Positions 32,248 through 41,089 of a stretch of DNA of 49,063 bases are shown in pieces; position 1 is the stretch's first letter, and each line of letters starts with the position of its first letter. Both the position numbers and the translations under genes were made by a program. The notes below the pieces were generated by a model that saw only the letters and a program-made list of their open reading frames with translations, was not told the DNA's origin and searched no databases. Source of the DNA: Candidatus Paceibacterota bacterium. GTDB taxonomy: Bacteria > Verrucomicrobiota > Verrucomicrobiia > Limisphaerales > UBA8199. The stretch spans positions 1 through 49,063 of the forward strand of contig DAOTCE010000039.1 of the NCBI GenBank assembly GCA_035452965.1. Reading direction: 5' to 3'.

Positions 32248-32565
32248 ATGAGAACACAAGTCACACAACGAATGAAGCCGGCCTGCTGGAAGGTGGCGCC
32301 GGGAGTGGTCTGGATCCAGGTACATCAGCCCGAGCAGGCGCGCGCCCTGGCGCGTATCAGTGGCGGGCGACGGGTGGCCTATTCGGTCGCCGGGGCGTAT
32401 CTCCGGACTTTCGAGTTCGCCCGGTCGTTGGGCTGGGCGGAGAGCTGGTCATGTAGGCAGTTAAGCCGCGAGACCGGCACTAATGAGGCTTTTTCTGTGC
32501 CCGCTGGCCCTGTGGCAACACGGGGGCCCGGGCGAGGGTGCAGACAGCGGACCGTGGCGGTCTGA
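32248..32565 (+). CDS. Small hypothetical protein
   Basis: A 105-residue protein with a compact part (KVAPGVVWIQVHQPEQARAL, RVAYSVAGAYLRTFEFARSL) and a weak C-terminal tail that may not be conserved. AAAGGAAACAA precedes ATG 32248. It overlaps the next gene by 28 bp if that starts at GTG 32538. Function unknown. Confidence 0.55.
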   Translation: MRTQVTQRMKPACWKVAPGVVWIQVHQPEQARALARISGGRRVAYSVAGAYLRTFEFARSLGWAESWSCRQLSRETGTNEAFSVPAGPVATRGPGRGCRQRTVAV

Positions 32566-33584
32566 CGGCAGAGGTCAAAAATGACCCCTTTTCCATGCCG
32601 GACCCCCGCCATGTCGCTTCCCAGCTCCTTGGTGCCATTGACTGGCAGACCGAGGTTTCCGGGTTCTGCCGGTGCCCCGGCGAGGCGTTCCACACCAGCA
32701 CCAACGGCAAGAAGGATTGCCGGGTGAACGTGGACGGGGCGCCGACGATCTTCTGCTTCCACGCATCGTGCGCACCGGCGGTCGCCGAGGCGAACCGGCG
32801 CTTGCGCCGGGAGCTGGGCGCCTCGCCCTGGGAGCTTCGGCTCCCGGGGGGGAAGTTGCTGCGGAGCGGCGACGTGCTCCAGGCCGGCGGGGTGGTCCTG
32901 CCCCGTGAGGTCGTGAAAGCCCGCGCCAAGGCCGAAGGCCGCGAAGCGGGCGAGCAGTTGCTGTTGGAAACCCTCCGCGTTGCGGCGGAGGGTTTCCGGC
33001 CGGAGTTGTTCGACTTCTTCGGGTGGCCGATGGCGCAAATCCTCGAGGATTCGCCGTTGCTGGTCGCTAACCGGGATGCTGAGGACCAGTTCCGGACCTG
33101 GCTCAAGCTTTGGCCGGCGTGCTCCACCGTCTGGATCGGCGACGTGTACAGTTCCGGCAAACCGGAGCATCGGACTCATTTCCGGCCTGTTGCCGAGTGG
33201 TACCAGATTGGGCCGGTGATGGGGAACTACACTTGCGGCTCGTCGTTCAAGCCTGGCTGCCATAGCCGGAGCAACGACAAGCTGAGCGGGCATCGGTTCC
33301 TCGTCATTGAGTCAGACACCCTGGCCCGGGATGAGGTCGGCGCGATCTTCGCCTACCTCAACCGGCGGCTCCATTTTACCCTGCACGCCATTATCGACAC
33401 CGCCGGCAAGAGCCTGCACGGCTGGTTCGACGCGCCGCGCAACCGCGTAACGGAGGAGCGGCTCAAGGCGGCGCTGGTGGTGTTCGGGTGTGACCCGAAA
33501 GTTTTCACGTATTCGCAGCCGGTGCGGGTGCCCGGAGCATTCCGCGATGGCCGGCTGCAACGTCTCATTTGGTTAAGGCAGTAA
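32538..33584 (+). CDS. Zinc-finger AEP-type primase
   Basis: A 348-residue protein (329 if starting at ATG 32595). Residues 38-80 hold a zinc-finger-like part (GFCRCPGEAFHTST ... IFCFHASCAP). The C-terminal half has FLVIESDTLARDEVGAIFAY (acidic pair), DTAGKSLHGWFDAP (G-x-S-x-H motif) and SQPVRVPGAFRDG, the motif order of archaeo-eukaryotic-type primases in replication modules. It replaces the prim-pol/D5 gene of element A and partners with the ATPase at 35015. Confidence 0.7.
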   Translation: MQTADRGGLTAEVKNDPFSMPDPRHVASQLLGAIDWQTEVSGFCRCPGEAFHTSTNGKKDCRVNVDGAPTIFCFHASCAPAVAEANRRLRRELGASPWELRLPGGKLLRSGDVLQAGGVVLPREVVKARAKAEGREAGEQLLLETLRVAAEGFRPELFDFFGWPMAQILEDSPLLVANRDAEDQFRTWLKLWPACSTVWIGDVYSSGKPEHRTHFRPVAEWYQIGPVMGNYTCGSSFKPGCHSRSNDKLSGHRFLVIESDTLARDEVGAIFAYLNRRLHFTLHAIIDTAGKSLHGWFDAPRNRVTEERLKAALVVFGCDPKVFTYSQPVRVPGAFRDGRLQRLIWLRQ

Positions 33585-33640
33585 CCACAGATGACAGGAT
33601 GAACACGGATTCTAACGCAGAGGCGCAGAGGCGCGGAGGC
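33585..33640. repeat. ACCACAGATGA repeat abutting primase stop
   Basis: CCACAGATGACAGGATGAAC and ACGGATTCTAACGCAGAGGC, then GCAGAGGCGCGGAGG. It starts in the stop codon of the primase and touches the 3' end of the minus-strand LRR gene, as the repeat at 10182 does with its cargo gene. Confidence 0.65.
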
Positions 33641-34729
33641 TCACGGCCAGCGCACGCGGTAGAAGCGGCGCGGATGATCGGCCCAGTCGGGGTCGCTGAA
33701 GTAGAAGGTGTCAGCGGTGAGCGTGTTGGTTTGCAGGGGAACCCAATCGGGGGTGGCAAGGTTCGTGCAAGCGTCCACCGCGATGCTCATGCCGCTGGCC
33801 CACGCGATGTTGAAGCCGAATTGATTGGTGCGCACGCCGAAGCTGGCGTCGCTGGCCTGAATCTGCGGTCGCCAGAGGGCGGTCGGACGGCCGCCGAACG
33901 TGGAACCCCAGTTTGTTGTGCCCGGCAGGTAGTAGACGGTCGCATTGTCATCACCGGTGAACACACCCGAACCAAGGGTGGGAGCAGCACCCTTGAAATA
34001 GAGTCCTGTCAGGTTGGTGCAGGAATAGAAGGCGTAGTTCTCGATGCTGGTGAGACTACTGCCGATGGTGATGTGGGTGAGATTCGTGCAAAACGCGAAC
34101 GCATTGCCGCCAATGGTGACGATGCCGTCGCCGATCGTGGCTGTGATCAGGCTGGCGCACCGGGTGAAGGCACCGAGGCCGATACCGGTGACACTGTTGG
34201 GGATGGTTACATTGGTCAAGCCGGTGCAATAGTCGAAGGCAGAGCCTTCGATGGTCTTGAGCCCGTTGCTGATCGTGACGCTGTTCAGGTTGGTGCACCA
34301 GGAGAATGCGTGGGTTCTGATCGTGGTCACGCTGCTGGGAATGATGACGGCGCGGAGGCTGAAACAGTAATAAAACGCGGCTTCTCCGATGTTGGTGACG
34401 CTGGCGCCAAGGGTGACGTTGGTCAGGTTGCGGCACCCACTGAAGGAATTGTACCCGAGGCTGGTGACGGTGTCCGGGATCGTGACGGTGGTGAGGGTGA
34501 GGCAGGAATTGAACGCATAATCGGCGATGGTGACGACGGGCAGGTAGGTGATCGTACTGGGGATGGTCACCGCACCGCCGGGGCCGATGTATCGCAGGAT
34601 CGTGATCGTGCCATTATTGGTCCGCCAAGTGAAGTCTTCAGCCTGCGCGGCCAGCGGCGTGGGCCACGAGAGCAAGGTGAGGGTGTAGAACACTGCCAAG
34701 GGCTGGAATGCCTTGAGCAGCGTCTTCAT
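33641..34729 (-). CDS. Secreted BspA-type leucine-rich-repeat protein
   Basis: A 362-residue protein with a signal peptide (MKTLLKAFQPLAVFYTLTLL, cleavage near AQA) and about nine BspA-like LRR units of 22-23 residues (pattern IP-x-S-VT-x-IG-x-x-AF-x-x-CT-x-LT-x-VTI, residues 55-270). The C-terminal 90 residues end RRFYRVRWP, a signature I associate with exported verrucomicrobial proteins. It probably acts outside the cell, in adhesion or binding. It is on the opposite strand inside a replication operon and flanked by dispersed repeats, so it is likely host-derived cargo. Confidence 0.88.
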   Translation of the reverse strand: MKTLLKAFQPLAVFYTLTLLSWPTPLAAQAEDFTWRTNNGTITILRYIGPGGAVTIPSTITYLPVVTIADYAFNSCLTLTTVTIPDTVTSLGYNSFSGCRNLTNVTLGASVTNIGEAAFYYCFSLRAVIIPSSVTTIRTHAFSWCTNLNSVTISNGLKTIEGSAFDYCTGLTNVTIPNSVTGIGLGAFTRCASLITATIGDGIVTIGGNAFAFCTNLTHITIGSSLTSIENYAFYSCTNLTGLYFKGAAPTLGSGVFTGDDNATVYYLPGTTNWGSTFGGRPTALWRPQIQASDASFGVRTNQFGFNIAWASGMSIAVDACTNLATPDWVPLQTNTLTADTFYFSDPDWADHPRRFYRVRWP

Positions 34730-34843
34730 AAGTGGCTGCGAAAATGTGCTACGTCGACAGCTTGGTATTTGGCTACTGACGCGCTGATTGATAGCAGTTT
34801 TTGCCCGCGCTGGCAAACAAAAAAGAGCTGGTGTGAAAGGGGG

Positions 34844-34975
34844 CCCCTCACCCCCGGCCCCTCTCCCCTTCGGAAGGGGAGAGGGGGGATTTTTCTTTTG
34901 TGCGCTGGTACCCAGGGCGGCGGCCTGGCGGCCTTGCCCTGGGCTTGTATCAGGTCGCCCCTAACGGGGCTTGTG
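34844..34975. repeat. Dispersed GC-stem repeat, copy 4
   Basis: CCCCTCACCCCC, CCCCTCTCCCC / GGGGAGAGGGG stem, CCCAGGGC / GCCCTGGG stem and GCCCCTAACGGGGC. It has the layout of copies 1-3. It fills most of the gap between the LRR gene and the RepA-like gene. Confidence 0.75.
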
Positions 34976-35014
34976 GAATTGGCGCGCTGCGCGCGCGGAA
35001 ACGTGAGGAACTGA

Positions 35015-36052
35015 ATGGAGATCAAGACATACGACCCTTCTGAACAGGTGGACATCGCGGTTGACCTGGGCGTTCTGCCGCCGCCGCTGCCGGAGATTGA
35101 GTTTCTGCGCGAGTTTTCGGCGAGCGTGCCGGTGCCGCCGCCGCAGGTGATCGAGGGCATCCTGCACCGCGGGTGCAAGATGATCCTCGGGGGCACCAGC
35201 AAGAGCAACAAGTCCTGGTGTCTGCTCGACCTGGCCATCAGCGTCGCCAGCGGCGAGAGCTGGTGGGGTCGGCGCTGCACCAAGATGCCGGTCGTCTATA
35301 TCAACTTCGAGCTGCACCGATGGTCCATCGGGCAGCGCATCAACGCGCTGGCCGGCGCCAGGCCGGAGTGCAAGGGTCTCGGGGACACGCTTGCGCTGTG
35401 GAACCTTCGGGGCCGCAACGCGGATCTGACCCTCCTCCGGCCGAAGCTGGAGGAGCAGCTCGCCCGGCACCAGTTCGGGCTGATCATCCTCGACCCCGCC
35501 TACAAGTTGCTCGGCGACCGTGACGAGAACGCCAACGGCGAGATCGCCAGCCTGATGAATGAGTTTGAGGCGCTGGCCCAGTCGTCCGGGGCTGCGGTGG
35601 TGGTCGCCCACCATTTCGCCAAGGGCGACAGCTCGGCCAAGCACGCGATTGACCGGATGAGCGGGGCCGGGGCCTGGGCGCGTGACCCTGACAGCATCCT
35701 CGTGCTCACCCCGCACGAGGAGCCGGACTGCTTCACCGTCAGCACCGTGTTGCGCAACCTGCCCCAGGTGGACGAGTTCGTCGTCGAGTGGGATTACCCC
35801 CTGATGCGCCTGGCGCCTGAGCTTAATCCCAGCGCCCTGCGCCGGCCCCAGTCCAAGAACAAGGTGTGTTCGGACAGGGAGTTTGTTGAGGCGGTGATTA
35901 GCTCGGAGGGCAAGGCCTTCACCACCATCGTGAGTGACGCCAAGGCCGCACTGAAGATGAGTCCGAGGACCACTGCCACCTACCTGAAGCGGTTGGTTGC
36001 CAAGGGCTTAATCCGGTCAGGCGGGGGACTTTACTGGGCACCAGGGCAGTGA
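35015..36052 (+). CDS. RepA/KaiC-like ATPase with C-terminal winged helix
   Basis: A 345-residue RecA-fold ATPase. Walker A is GGTSKSNKS (59-67), with VVYINFEL as the second strand. Walker B is LIILDP (156-161), and VVVAHHFAKGD follows. Residues 285-340 form a winged helix (AALKMSPRTTATYLKRLVAK, GLIRSGGGLYWA). RepA-like hexameric helicases of plasmids and phages have this fold, so it likely unwinds DNA with the primase at 32538. GAGGA lies 8 bases upstream. It has no counterpart in A. Confidence 0.8.
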   Translation: MEIKTYDPSEQVDIAVDLGVLPPPLPEIEFLREFSASVPVPPPQVIEGILHRGCKMILGGTSKSNKSWCLLDLAISVASGESWWGRRCTKMPVVYINFELHRWSIGQRINALAGARPECKGLGDTLALWNLRGRNADLTLLRPKLEEQLARHQFGLIILDPAYKLLGDRDENANGEIASLMNEFEALAQSSGAAVVVAHHFAKGDSSAKHAIDRMSGAGAWARDPDSILVLTPHEEPDCFTVSTVLRNLPQVDEFVVEWDYPLMRLAPELNPSALRRPQSKNKVCSDREFVEAVISSEGKAFTTIVSDAKAALKMSPRTTATYLKRLVAKGLIRSGGGLYWAPGQ

Positions 36053-36183
36053 ACTGCAGGACTGCAACATGCCTTAAATGAATATGCAGCAGGAAACCAG
36101 ACAGGCAGTGGGGAAGGAGCAACCCTCCTTGGGGTCGGGTTGCCCTTCCGCCGCTGCCGTTACGGCTGCAGGAAAGGACACAT

Positions 36184-36786
36184 ATGGCGTTAGCGTTTGA
36201 GCAGCAACCGAAGGAGAGCGACAAGGCGTTCGTCGCCTTCAGCCTTTACCTGAGCCAGGGACCGGAACGGTCGCTGGCGAAGGTGGCCAAGAAGCTTGGC
36301 CGCAGCAAGGTGCTGATGGAGAAATGGTCCAGCAAGTTCGACTGGGGTGCCCGGGTGGTGGCCTACGGAGCCCACATGGCCCTGGTCGAGCGCGAGGCAG
36401 CCGAGGCGATGACACGGGTCAAAGGGGTGGACTGGGCGAAGCGGTATCAGGAACTCCGCGAAGCGGAGTGGCAGGAACGCTGGGACCTGGTGACGTTCGC
36501 GGCTGAGGTCCGCCGGCGCTGGATGGCGCGAGCGGAGCGATGCGGCACCCTGGAGGGCTATGCCCGCCTGCTGGAGCTGGCGAGCAAGCTCGGGCACAGC
36601 GCTTGTGAGAAGCCGACGGAGCGGGCCGAGGTAACCGGCCCGGACGGCGGGCCGATCCGGGTGGAGGTCCAGGCGGCACTGAAGAAGATCTACGGCAAGC
36701 CGTTACCGGGCGAGGTGGTGGACGTGCAGGTCGAGCCAGCGAGGCCGGCGCTGCCTGCCGCCGCTGAGGAGGCGAGGCATGACTGA
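36184..36786 (+). CDS. terS: Terminase small subunit-like protein, B
   Basis: A 200-residue homologue of 13458-14153, starting MALAFEQQPKESDKAF with AAGGA upstream. The HTH segment LAKVAKKLGRSKVLMEKWSS and the C-terminal KKIYGKPLPGEV are kept. It lacks the QTG repeats of the A copy and ends VEPARPALPAAAEEARHD. It overlaps terL by 8 bases. It is presumed to recognise packaging DNA. Confidence 0.8.
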   Translation: MALAFEQQPKESDKAFVAFSLYLSQGPERSLAKVAKKLGRSKVLMEKWSSKFDWGARVVAYGAHMALVEREAAEAMTRVKGVDWAKRYQELREAEWQERWDLVTFAAEVRRRWMARAERCGTLEGYARLLELASKLGHSACEKPTERAEVTGPDGGPIRVEVQAALKKIYGKPLPGEVVDVQVEPARPALPAAAEEARHD

Positions 36787-38161
36787 GCTGGAGCGCTACT
36801 TTGAGGTCGGCCGGTCGGTGGGATGCCCGCCGGACCAGATGGACAACTTCGAGCGGGCTGGCGTCATCCTGCAGGAGCGCCAGCTCGCCGCCTCGGCGGC
36901 GGCGCGGCTGTGTGACCGGGCCGACGGGCCGACGGCCGTCGGCTACGGCGGGGCCCGGGGCGGCGGCAAGAGCCATTGGCTCTTGGCACAGATGGGCGCT
37001 GACGACTGTCAGCGCGTGCCGGAGTTGAAATGCCTGCTGCTGCGAAAGGTTGGCAAAGCCAACATGGAGCACTTCGAGGACCTGCGGCGCCGGCTCTTCG
37101 GCGGGTTGAAGCATGACTTCTCCGCCTACCGTGGGGTTCTGACCTTCGGGAATGGGTCGCGTATCATCGCGGGCCATTTCCAGGCCGAGAAGGACATTGA
37201 TGCCTACCTTGGCCTGGAGTACGACGTCATCGGGATTGAGGAGGCAACAACCTTGTCCAGCCGCAAGCACCAGGACATCACGACCTGCTGCCGGACCAGC
37301 AAGCCGAACTGGCGCCCGCGCATCTACTCAACGACCAATCCTGGAGGGATTGGTCATGCGTGGTACCGGATGAGGTTCGTGCAGCCATTCATGGACAAGC
37401 GGGAGCGGGAGACACGGTTCGTGCCGGCTCGCGTGACCGATAGCGCGTTCAACAACCCGGAATATCAACGGGTGCTGGAGGGTTTGAGTGGCTGGCAGCG
37501 TCGGGCCTGGCTGGATGGTGACTGGGATCTGGCCGCGGGCCAGTACTTCACGATGTTCCGGCGCGACGTTCACGTAGTCGCCGATTTCGACGAGTCCAGG
37601 GCGCGGGAGTGGTTCTGTGCGTTGGATTACGGCTTTGCCCACTACACCGTTGTCCTGCTCGGCTGCACGGATGGTGACGGCAACATCTTTGTTGTCGATG
37701 AGCATGCCGAACGGCTTTGGCTGCCGCAGCGGCACGCGGCGGCGGTTAAGGCCATGCTGGCACGGCATGGCCTGACCGTGGAGCAGCTCCGCCGGTTCGT
37801 GGCGGGCACGGATGTCTTTAGCCGGCAGAGTGATGGGACGACCATCGCAGCCCAGTACGGGCGGGAGGGAATCACCCTCCGGCCTGCGAATATGGACCGG
37901 GTCAACGGTTGGGCAGAGTTATTGCAGCGGTTGGGCGACCCTGAGGGGAAAATTTCGCCCCGTTTGTTCATCCACCGGCGATGCGGGCGCCTGGTGGAGA
38001 CGCTGCCCAGCCTCCAGCACGATCCGAACCGGCCTGAGGACGTGCTGAAGGTCGATGCGGACGAGGAGGGCGTCGGCGGCGACGATGCCGCCGACGCGCT
38101 TCGGTATCTGGTCGCGACGAAGTCGCGGACGGTCACGCAACGCAAGTTGCGTGGGCTGTGA
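36779..38161 (+). CDS. terL: Terminase large subunit, B
   Basis: A 460-residue homologue of the A protein, with GGARGGGKS, VIGIEEAT, STTNPGG, LDYGFAHYTVVLLG and VDADEEGVGGDDAADALRYL all kept. It lacks the micro-repeat insertion near residue 325 seen in A. The next 30 bp downstream form the GGGGATGG-loop hairpin, as after the A gene, and then the element layout breaks. Confidence 0.93.
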   Translation: MTELERYFEVGRSVGCPPDQMDNFERAGVILQERQLAASAAARLCDRADGPTAVGYGGARGGGKSHWLLAQMGADDCQRVPELKCLLLRKVGKANMEHFEDLRRRLFGGLKHDFSAYRGVLTFGNGSRIIAGHFQAEKDIDAYLGLEYDVIGIEEATTLSSRKHQDITTCCRTSKPNWRPRIYSTTNPGGIGHAWYRMRFVQPFMDKRERETRFVPARVTDSAFNNPEYQRVLEGLSGWQRRAWLDGDWDLAAGQYFTMFRRDVHVVADFDESRAREWFCALDYGFAHYTVVLLGCTDGDGNIFVVDEHAERLWLPQRHAAAVKAMLARHGLTVEQLRRFVAGTDVFSRQSDGTTIAAQYGREGITLRPANMDRVNGWAELLQRLGDPEGKISPRLFIHRRCGRLVETLPSLQHDPNRPEDVLKVDADEEGVGGDDAADALRYLVATKSRTVTQRKLRGL

Positions 38162-38164
38162 TGG

Positions 38165-38453
38165 CGCAGACCCCCTTGGGGATGGAAGGGGGTCGAGCAC
38201 TGGGGGATGGGTGGGGGAGCGAACGGGAGCAGCAAGGTGAATGACGGCGCGAGGCTTGCGCACGCAGGATGAGTGACGGCGTGAGACGTGGCAGCGGGAG
38301 TGAGCGCCTTGGGGTCGGAAAAGGATGGCCGGTGCAGGGTGGCGAGCCCTGCCCAGGTCCAGGGCGGGAGCCCTGGCCGCCGGAGGCCGGGGCAGCCACC
38401 GGCTGGCGTGTTGGTGTGCCGCGCGTCGGACTGGCGTCCGGGTGGCTGCCCCT
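38165..38453 (+). ncRNA. 5' part of hairpin region, copy B (truncated)
   Basis: It starts with the stem 38169-38177 / 38186-38194 that matches 15704-15724 of A. Later are stems GCAGGG / CCCTGC (38334-38352), CCAGGG / CCCTGG (38359-38376) and GGGGCAGCCACC (38389-38400) with 38441-38452. No ORF is credible. After 38453 minus-strand genes begin, so the element-B version of this region is either cut off or inverted here. Confidence 0.45.
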
Positions 38454-38457
38454 AAGC

Positions 38458-38778
38458 TCACTGCCGGCGACCGGCGCAGACCTGGGGCTTGGCGTCGGGG
38501 TCGGTGGTGTAGATCAGCGCCTGGCCGCACTTGTGGCAGTGGGTCCAACCACTGCCCGCGGGATACCAATTGATGCCGCACTGGGCGCGGCCGGGCGGGT
38601 GCTTGCGGCGGTAGGCGTCTTGGCGCATCAGGCGGCGGATGGACTTCTCGCGCTCCTCCTTCTCTTTGGCCTCGGCTCGGGCCTTGGCGGCGGCTTCCTT
38701 GGCGGCGCGTTTGGCGTCGAGCGCGGCCTGCTCGGCGTCGCGGGTCTGCTGCTCGAAGAAAAGGAAAGTCTGGCTCAT
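38458..38778 (-). CDS. Coiled-coil zinc-ribbon-like protein
   Basis: A 106-residue protein: a charged alanine/lysine/glutamate coiled coil (about 10-52) and a C-terminal part with cysteines in HCHKCGQALIY and VCAG that could bind zinc. It is the last gene of a minus-strand cluster of three. Unknown function. It lies 5 bp from the hairpin that follows the B terL region, in convergent orientation. Confidence 0.6.
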   Translation of the reverse strand: MSQTFLFFEQQTRDAEQAALDAKRAAKEAAAKARAEAKEKEEREKSIRRLMRQDAYRRKHPPGRAQCGINWYPAGSGWTHCHKCGQALIYTTDPDAKPQVCAGRRQ

Positions 38779-38821
38779 GGTGAAGGGCTGGCCCCGGTTG
38801 CCCGGGGCCAGCGTGCGGAGG

Positions 38822-39238
38822 TCAGTCTTCCTCTGGCAGCATCAGAGTAATGGCGGGCGCGGGGTCGTCCACGTCCACCGCGCCGGCGGTGGCGACCAGC
38901 TTGACCAGGCGGGAGGGCTGGGTGTCAGAGTTGCGGACGTAGAGCGCGACCGTCAAGCGGCTGGTGCCGGGGCGGGAGCGGATGATCGCGAAGCGAAGCA
39001 TCCAAATCAGGTCCCACAACCTCCCGGACTCGTCCTGGCCGGTGACACCGGGCGGGACGGCGACGCACTGCTCATAGACTCCGCGAGTGATGAACACCGG
39101 GAAGCGGATTCCCGCCTCGGCTGCGGTCTTGGTGACTTCGATCTGGAACCCGTCGGCGATGGCCTGCGAGCGGGTGTACTGGTAAACGACATCCCACTGG
39201 GGGCTGTCTGTGTGCTGTGTGTTATTGCTCATGCTCAT
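38822..39238 (-). CDS. DUF6573-like accessory protein
   Basis: A 138-residue protein starting MSMSNNTQHTDSPQWDVVYQ, with YTRSQAIADGFQIEVTKTAA and FPVFITRGVYEQCVAVPPGV. This matches the pattern of a family of small proteins on integrative elements and phages (I believe DUF6573). The exact function is unknown. ATG 39238 or ATG 39232 could start it; neither has a Shine-Dalgarno. Confidence 0.7.
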   Translation of the reverse strand: MSMSNNTQHTDSPQWDVVYQYTRSQAIADGFQIEVTKTAAEAGIRFPVFITRGVYEQCVAVPPGVTGQDESGRLWDLIWMLRFAIIRSRPGTSRLTVALYVRNSDTQPSRLVKLVATAGAVDVDDPAPAITLMLPEED

Positions 39239-39284
39239 GTAGGGGAAGCGGGCGCGACCCGCGAGGGGCCGCGCCCTGGGTGAA

Positions 39285-39716
39285 CTAGGCGGCTTTGAGA
39301 TCGGCGGCGAACCGGCTGCCGTACTTCTGGCGGGGGTCCTGGCCGCTGCCCTCGGTGGCGAACTGGCCGCACGGGTGCTGCCAGCACTTGCGGGTGTTGT
39401 TCCAGTGGAACCCGAACTGCGAGAGCTGGCCGCGAACCTGCTCGGCGGGCTGGTCGGGGAAGGTGACCCAAACCCACTTGCCGACAACCTCGGCCAGGTC
39501 GTAGGCGGCGGGCAACCACTGCCGGAGGAGGTCGAGAACCTTCTCGGTCGCGAGGGCGCGATTCTCCTCGCGCTGCTTGAAGTTCACATACGGAAGAATC
39601 CGCGTTTCCTTCTTGGCGGCAGCCTCGGTCTGCGCTGCTGTGTTGTTGTCTGTGCTCAACTGCTCAGGACGGCTCGGGAGCCCTGATTCCGATTTTTTAT
39701 TTGCTTTGGTCTTCAT
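39285..39716 (-). CDS. Mobile-element accessory protein
   Basis: A 143-residue protein with a lysine-rich, disordered start and a conserved core VGKWVWVTFPDQPAEQVRGQ, LSQFGFHWNNTRKCWQHPCG. Cores of this type (WVW ... GFHWN ... WQHP) are familiar from accessory genes of integrative elements. No catalytic residues are evident. It is the first gene of the minus-strand trio, with its start 210 bp from the divergent integrase. Confidence 0.65.
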   Translation of the reverse strand: MKTKANKKSESGLPSRPEQLSTDNNTAAQTEAAAKKETRILPYVNFKQREENRALATEKVLDLLRQWLPAAYDLAEVVGKWVWVTFPDQPAEQVRGQLSQFGFHWNNTRKCWQHPCGQFATEGSGQDPRQKYGSRFAADLKAA

Positions 39717-39926
39717 GATGTTTTTTTTGTGCTCTGCTGCTCAGTCCGGTCTCTCACCTCGCTGCCTAAGTGGTTGAAAACACGAGGGCTTGAGCGAGAT
39801 GAGGGGCGGACCTCCAACGAATCCTTCAACGATTTTCACCCTCGTTAATTATCCGGTGCACGCACGGTGCGGACACGCCCGTTGCCCGGATGCGAGGGGA
39901 GTTCAGACCTCCATATCCTAAGAAAG

Positions 39927-41072
39927 ATGAGAACGGATATGACTCAACGGTATCGGAAATTCAAACGCGCCTGGGGCATGTATTACGCGTATGACAACCT
40001 CACGGGCAACTCGGTCAGCCTCAAGACCCGCGTCAAGGCCGAGGCGGAACAGAAGCTCAACGCGATGAACGAGGCGGAGCGCCAGCCCGGCATCAGCCTC
40101 GGCCTGGCTCGCGTTTACATCAACGCCACGGACCCGAAGCTCGCCACCAGGACCTGGCAGGAGGTGATGGATCACATCGTCGAAAAGAAGACCGGCGGCA
40201 GCCGTGCGCGCTGGGAGTTGGCTATTCGAGACAAGAACTTCGACTGCCTCCGCAAGCTCAAGGTCGCTGAGACCCGGGCCGAGCACTTCGATCGCGCCCT
40301 GGCCGGCGGCAGAGTTTCAACCAACATGTTCCTGCGCCGCATTCACAACCACGCCCTTGGCATGGAGTGGCTCCTCAAATCCGTCATCCCGCGCATGCAA
40401 TGGCCCCGATTCGTCTTCAAGCCGAAACGCGCCATCACCGCCGCCGAGCACGCCGCCATCGTGGCGCGCGAGCGTAACCCCGAACGCCGCGACTTCTACG
40501 AGCTGCTCTGGCACACCGGCGCCTCGCAATCGGACGCCGCCTGCCTGACGGCCAATGACGTTGACTGGGAGCGCCGCACCATTTGCTACTCGCGCAAGAA
40601 GCTCAAATCCCGCGGGGCCGCCATCAGTCCGGCGCTGATCCGGTTTGGCGAGGAGGTCGCCGCCCTTCTGCGGCGTCGCCCGCAGTCCGGCCCGCTCTTC
40701 CCCTACCTGCGCACGGTGCGACCGGGCGACCGGGCCACGGAGTTCAGGCAGCGCTGCGCGGGATTGGACATCAGCGGCGTGACGTTGCACTCGTACCGCT
40801 ATTCGTGGGCCGAGCGTGCGCTTAAGTGCGGCTACCCCGAGCGTTTCGCGCAGCAGGCCCTGGGGCACAAGTCGATGGCGGTGCATCACGCCTACTCCAA
40901 ACGCGCTGAAGTAACCGTGCCTTCGCTCGACGATTGGGAGAAGAAGTGGAAGGAAGACCCGGCCGCCGTGCAGCAGCCGAAAGTAGTAGCGGTGGACTTC
41001 CAAGCCAAACCCGCCGCCCCCGAAACGAATCAGGCCCAGGCGCCCGAAAGCGCCCAGGCCCAAGCCGGGTGA
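39927..41072 (+). CDS. Tyrosine recombinase lacking the first catalytic arginine
   Basis: A 381-residue integrase-like protein. H288-x-x-R291 (LHSYRYSW), H314 (LGHKSMAVH) and Y323 (HAYSKR) are visible. Where the first catalytic arginine normally stands (TG-x-R-x-S-E) it reads TGASQSD, with serine at 200. It therefore belongs to a divergent recombinase family distinct from the integrase at 26560. AAGAAAG lies just before ATG 39927. The upstream 210 bp hold ACGAGGG / CCCTCGT and GCAC / GTGC inverted repeats, but I could not find a clear att core. Confidence 0.8.
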   Translation: MRTDMTQRYRKFKRAWGMYYAYDNLTGNSVSLKTRVKAEAEQKLNAMNEAERQPGISLGLARVYINATDPKLATRTWQEVMDHIVEKKTGGSRARWELAIRDKNFDCLRKLKVAETRAEHFDRALAGGRVSTNMFLRRIHNHALGMEWLLKSVIPRMQWPRFVFKPKRAITAAEHAAIVARERNPERRDFYELLWHTGASQSDAACLTANDVDWERRTICYSRKKLKSRGAAISPALIRFGEEVAALLRRRPQSGPLFPYLRTVRPGDRATEFRQRCAGLDISGVTLHSYRYSWAERALKCGYPERFAQQALGHKSMAVHHAYSKRAEVTVPSLDDWEKKWKEDPAAVQQPKVVAVDFQAKPAAPETNQAQAPESAQAQAG

Positions 41073-41089
41073 ACCGCCTCTAGCGGATC

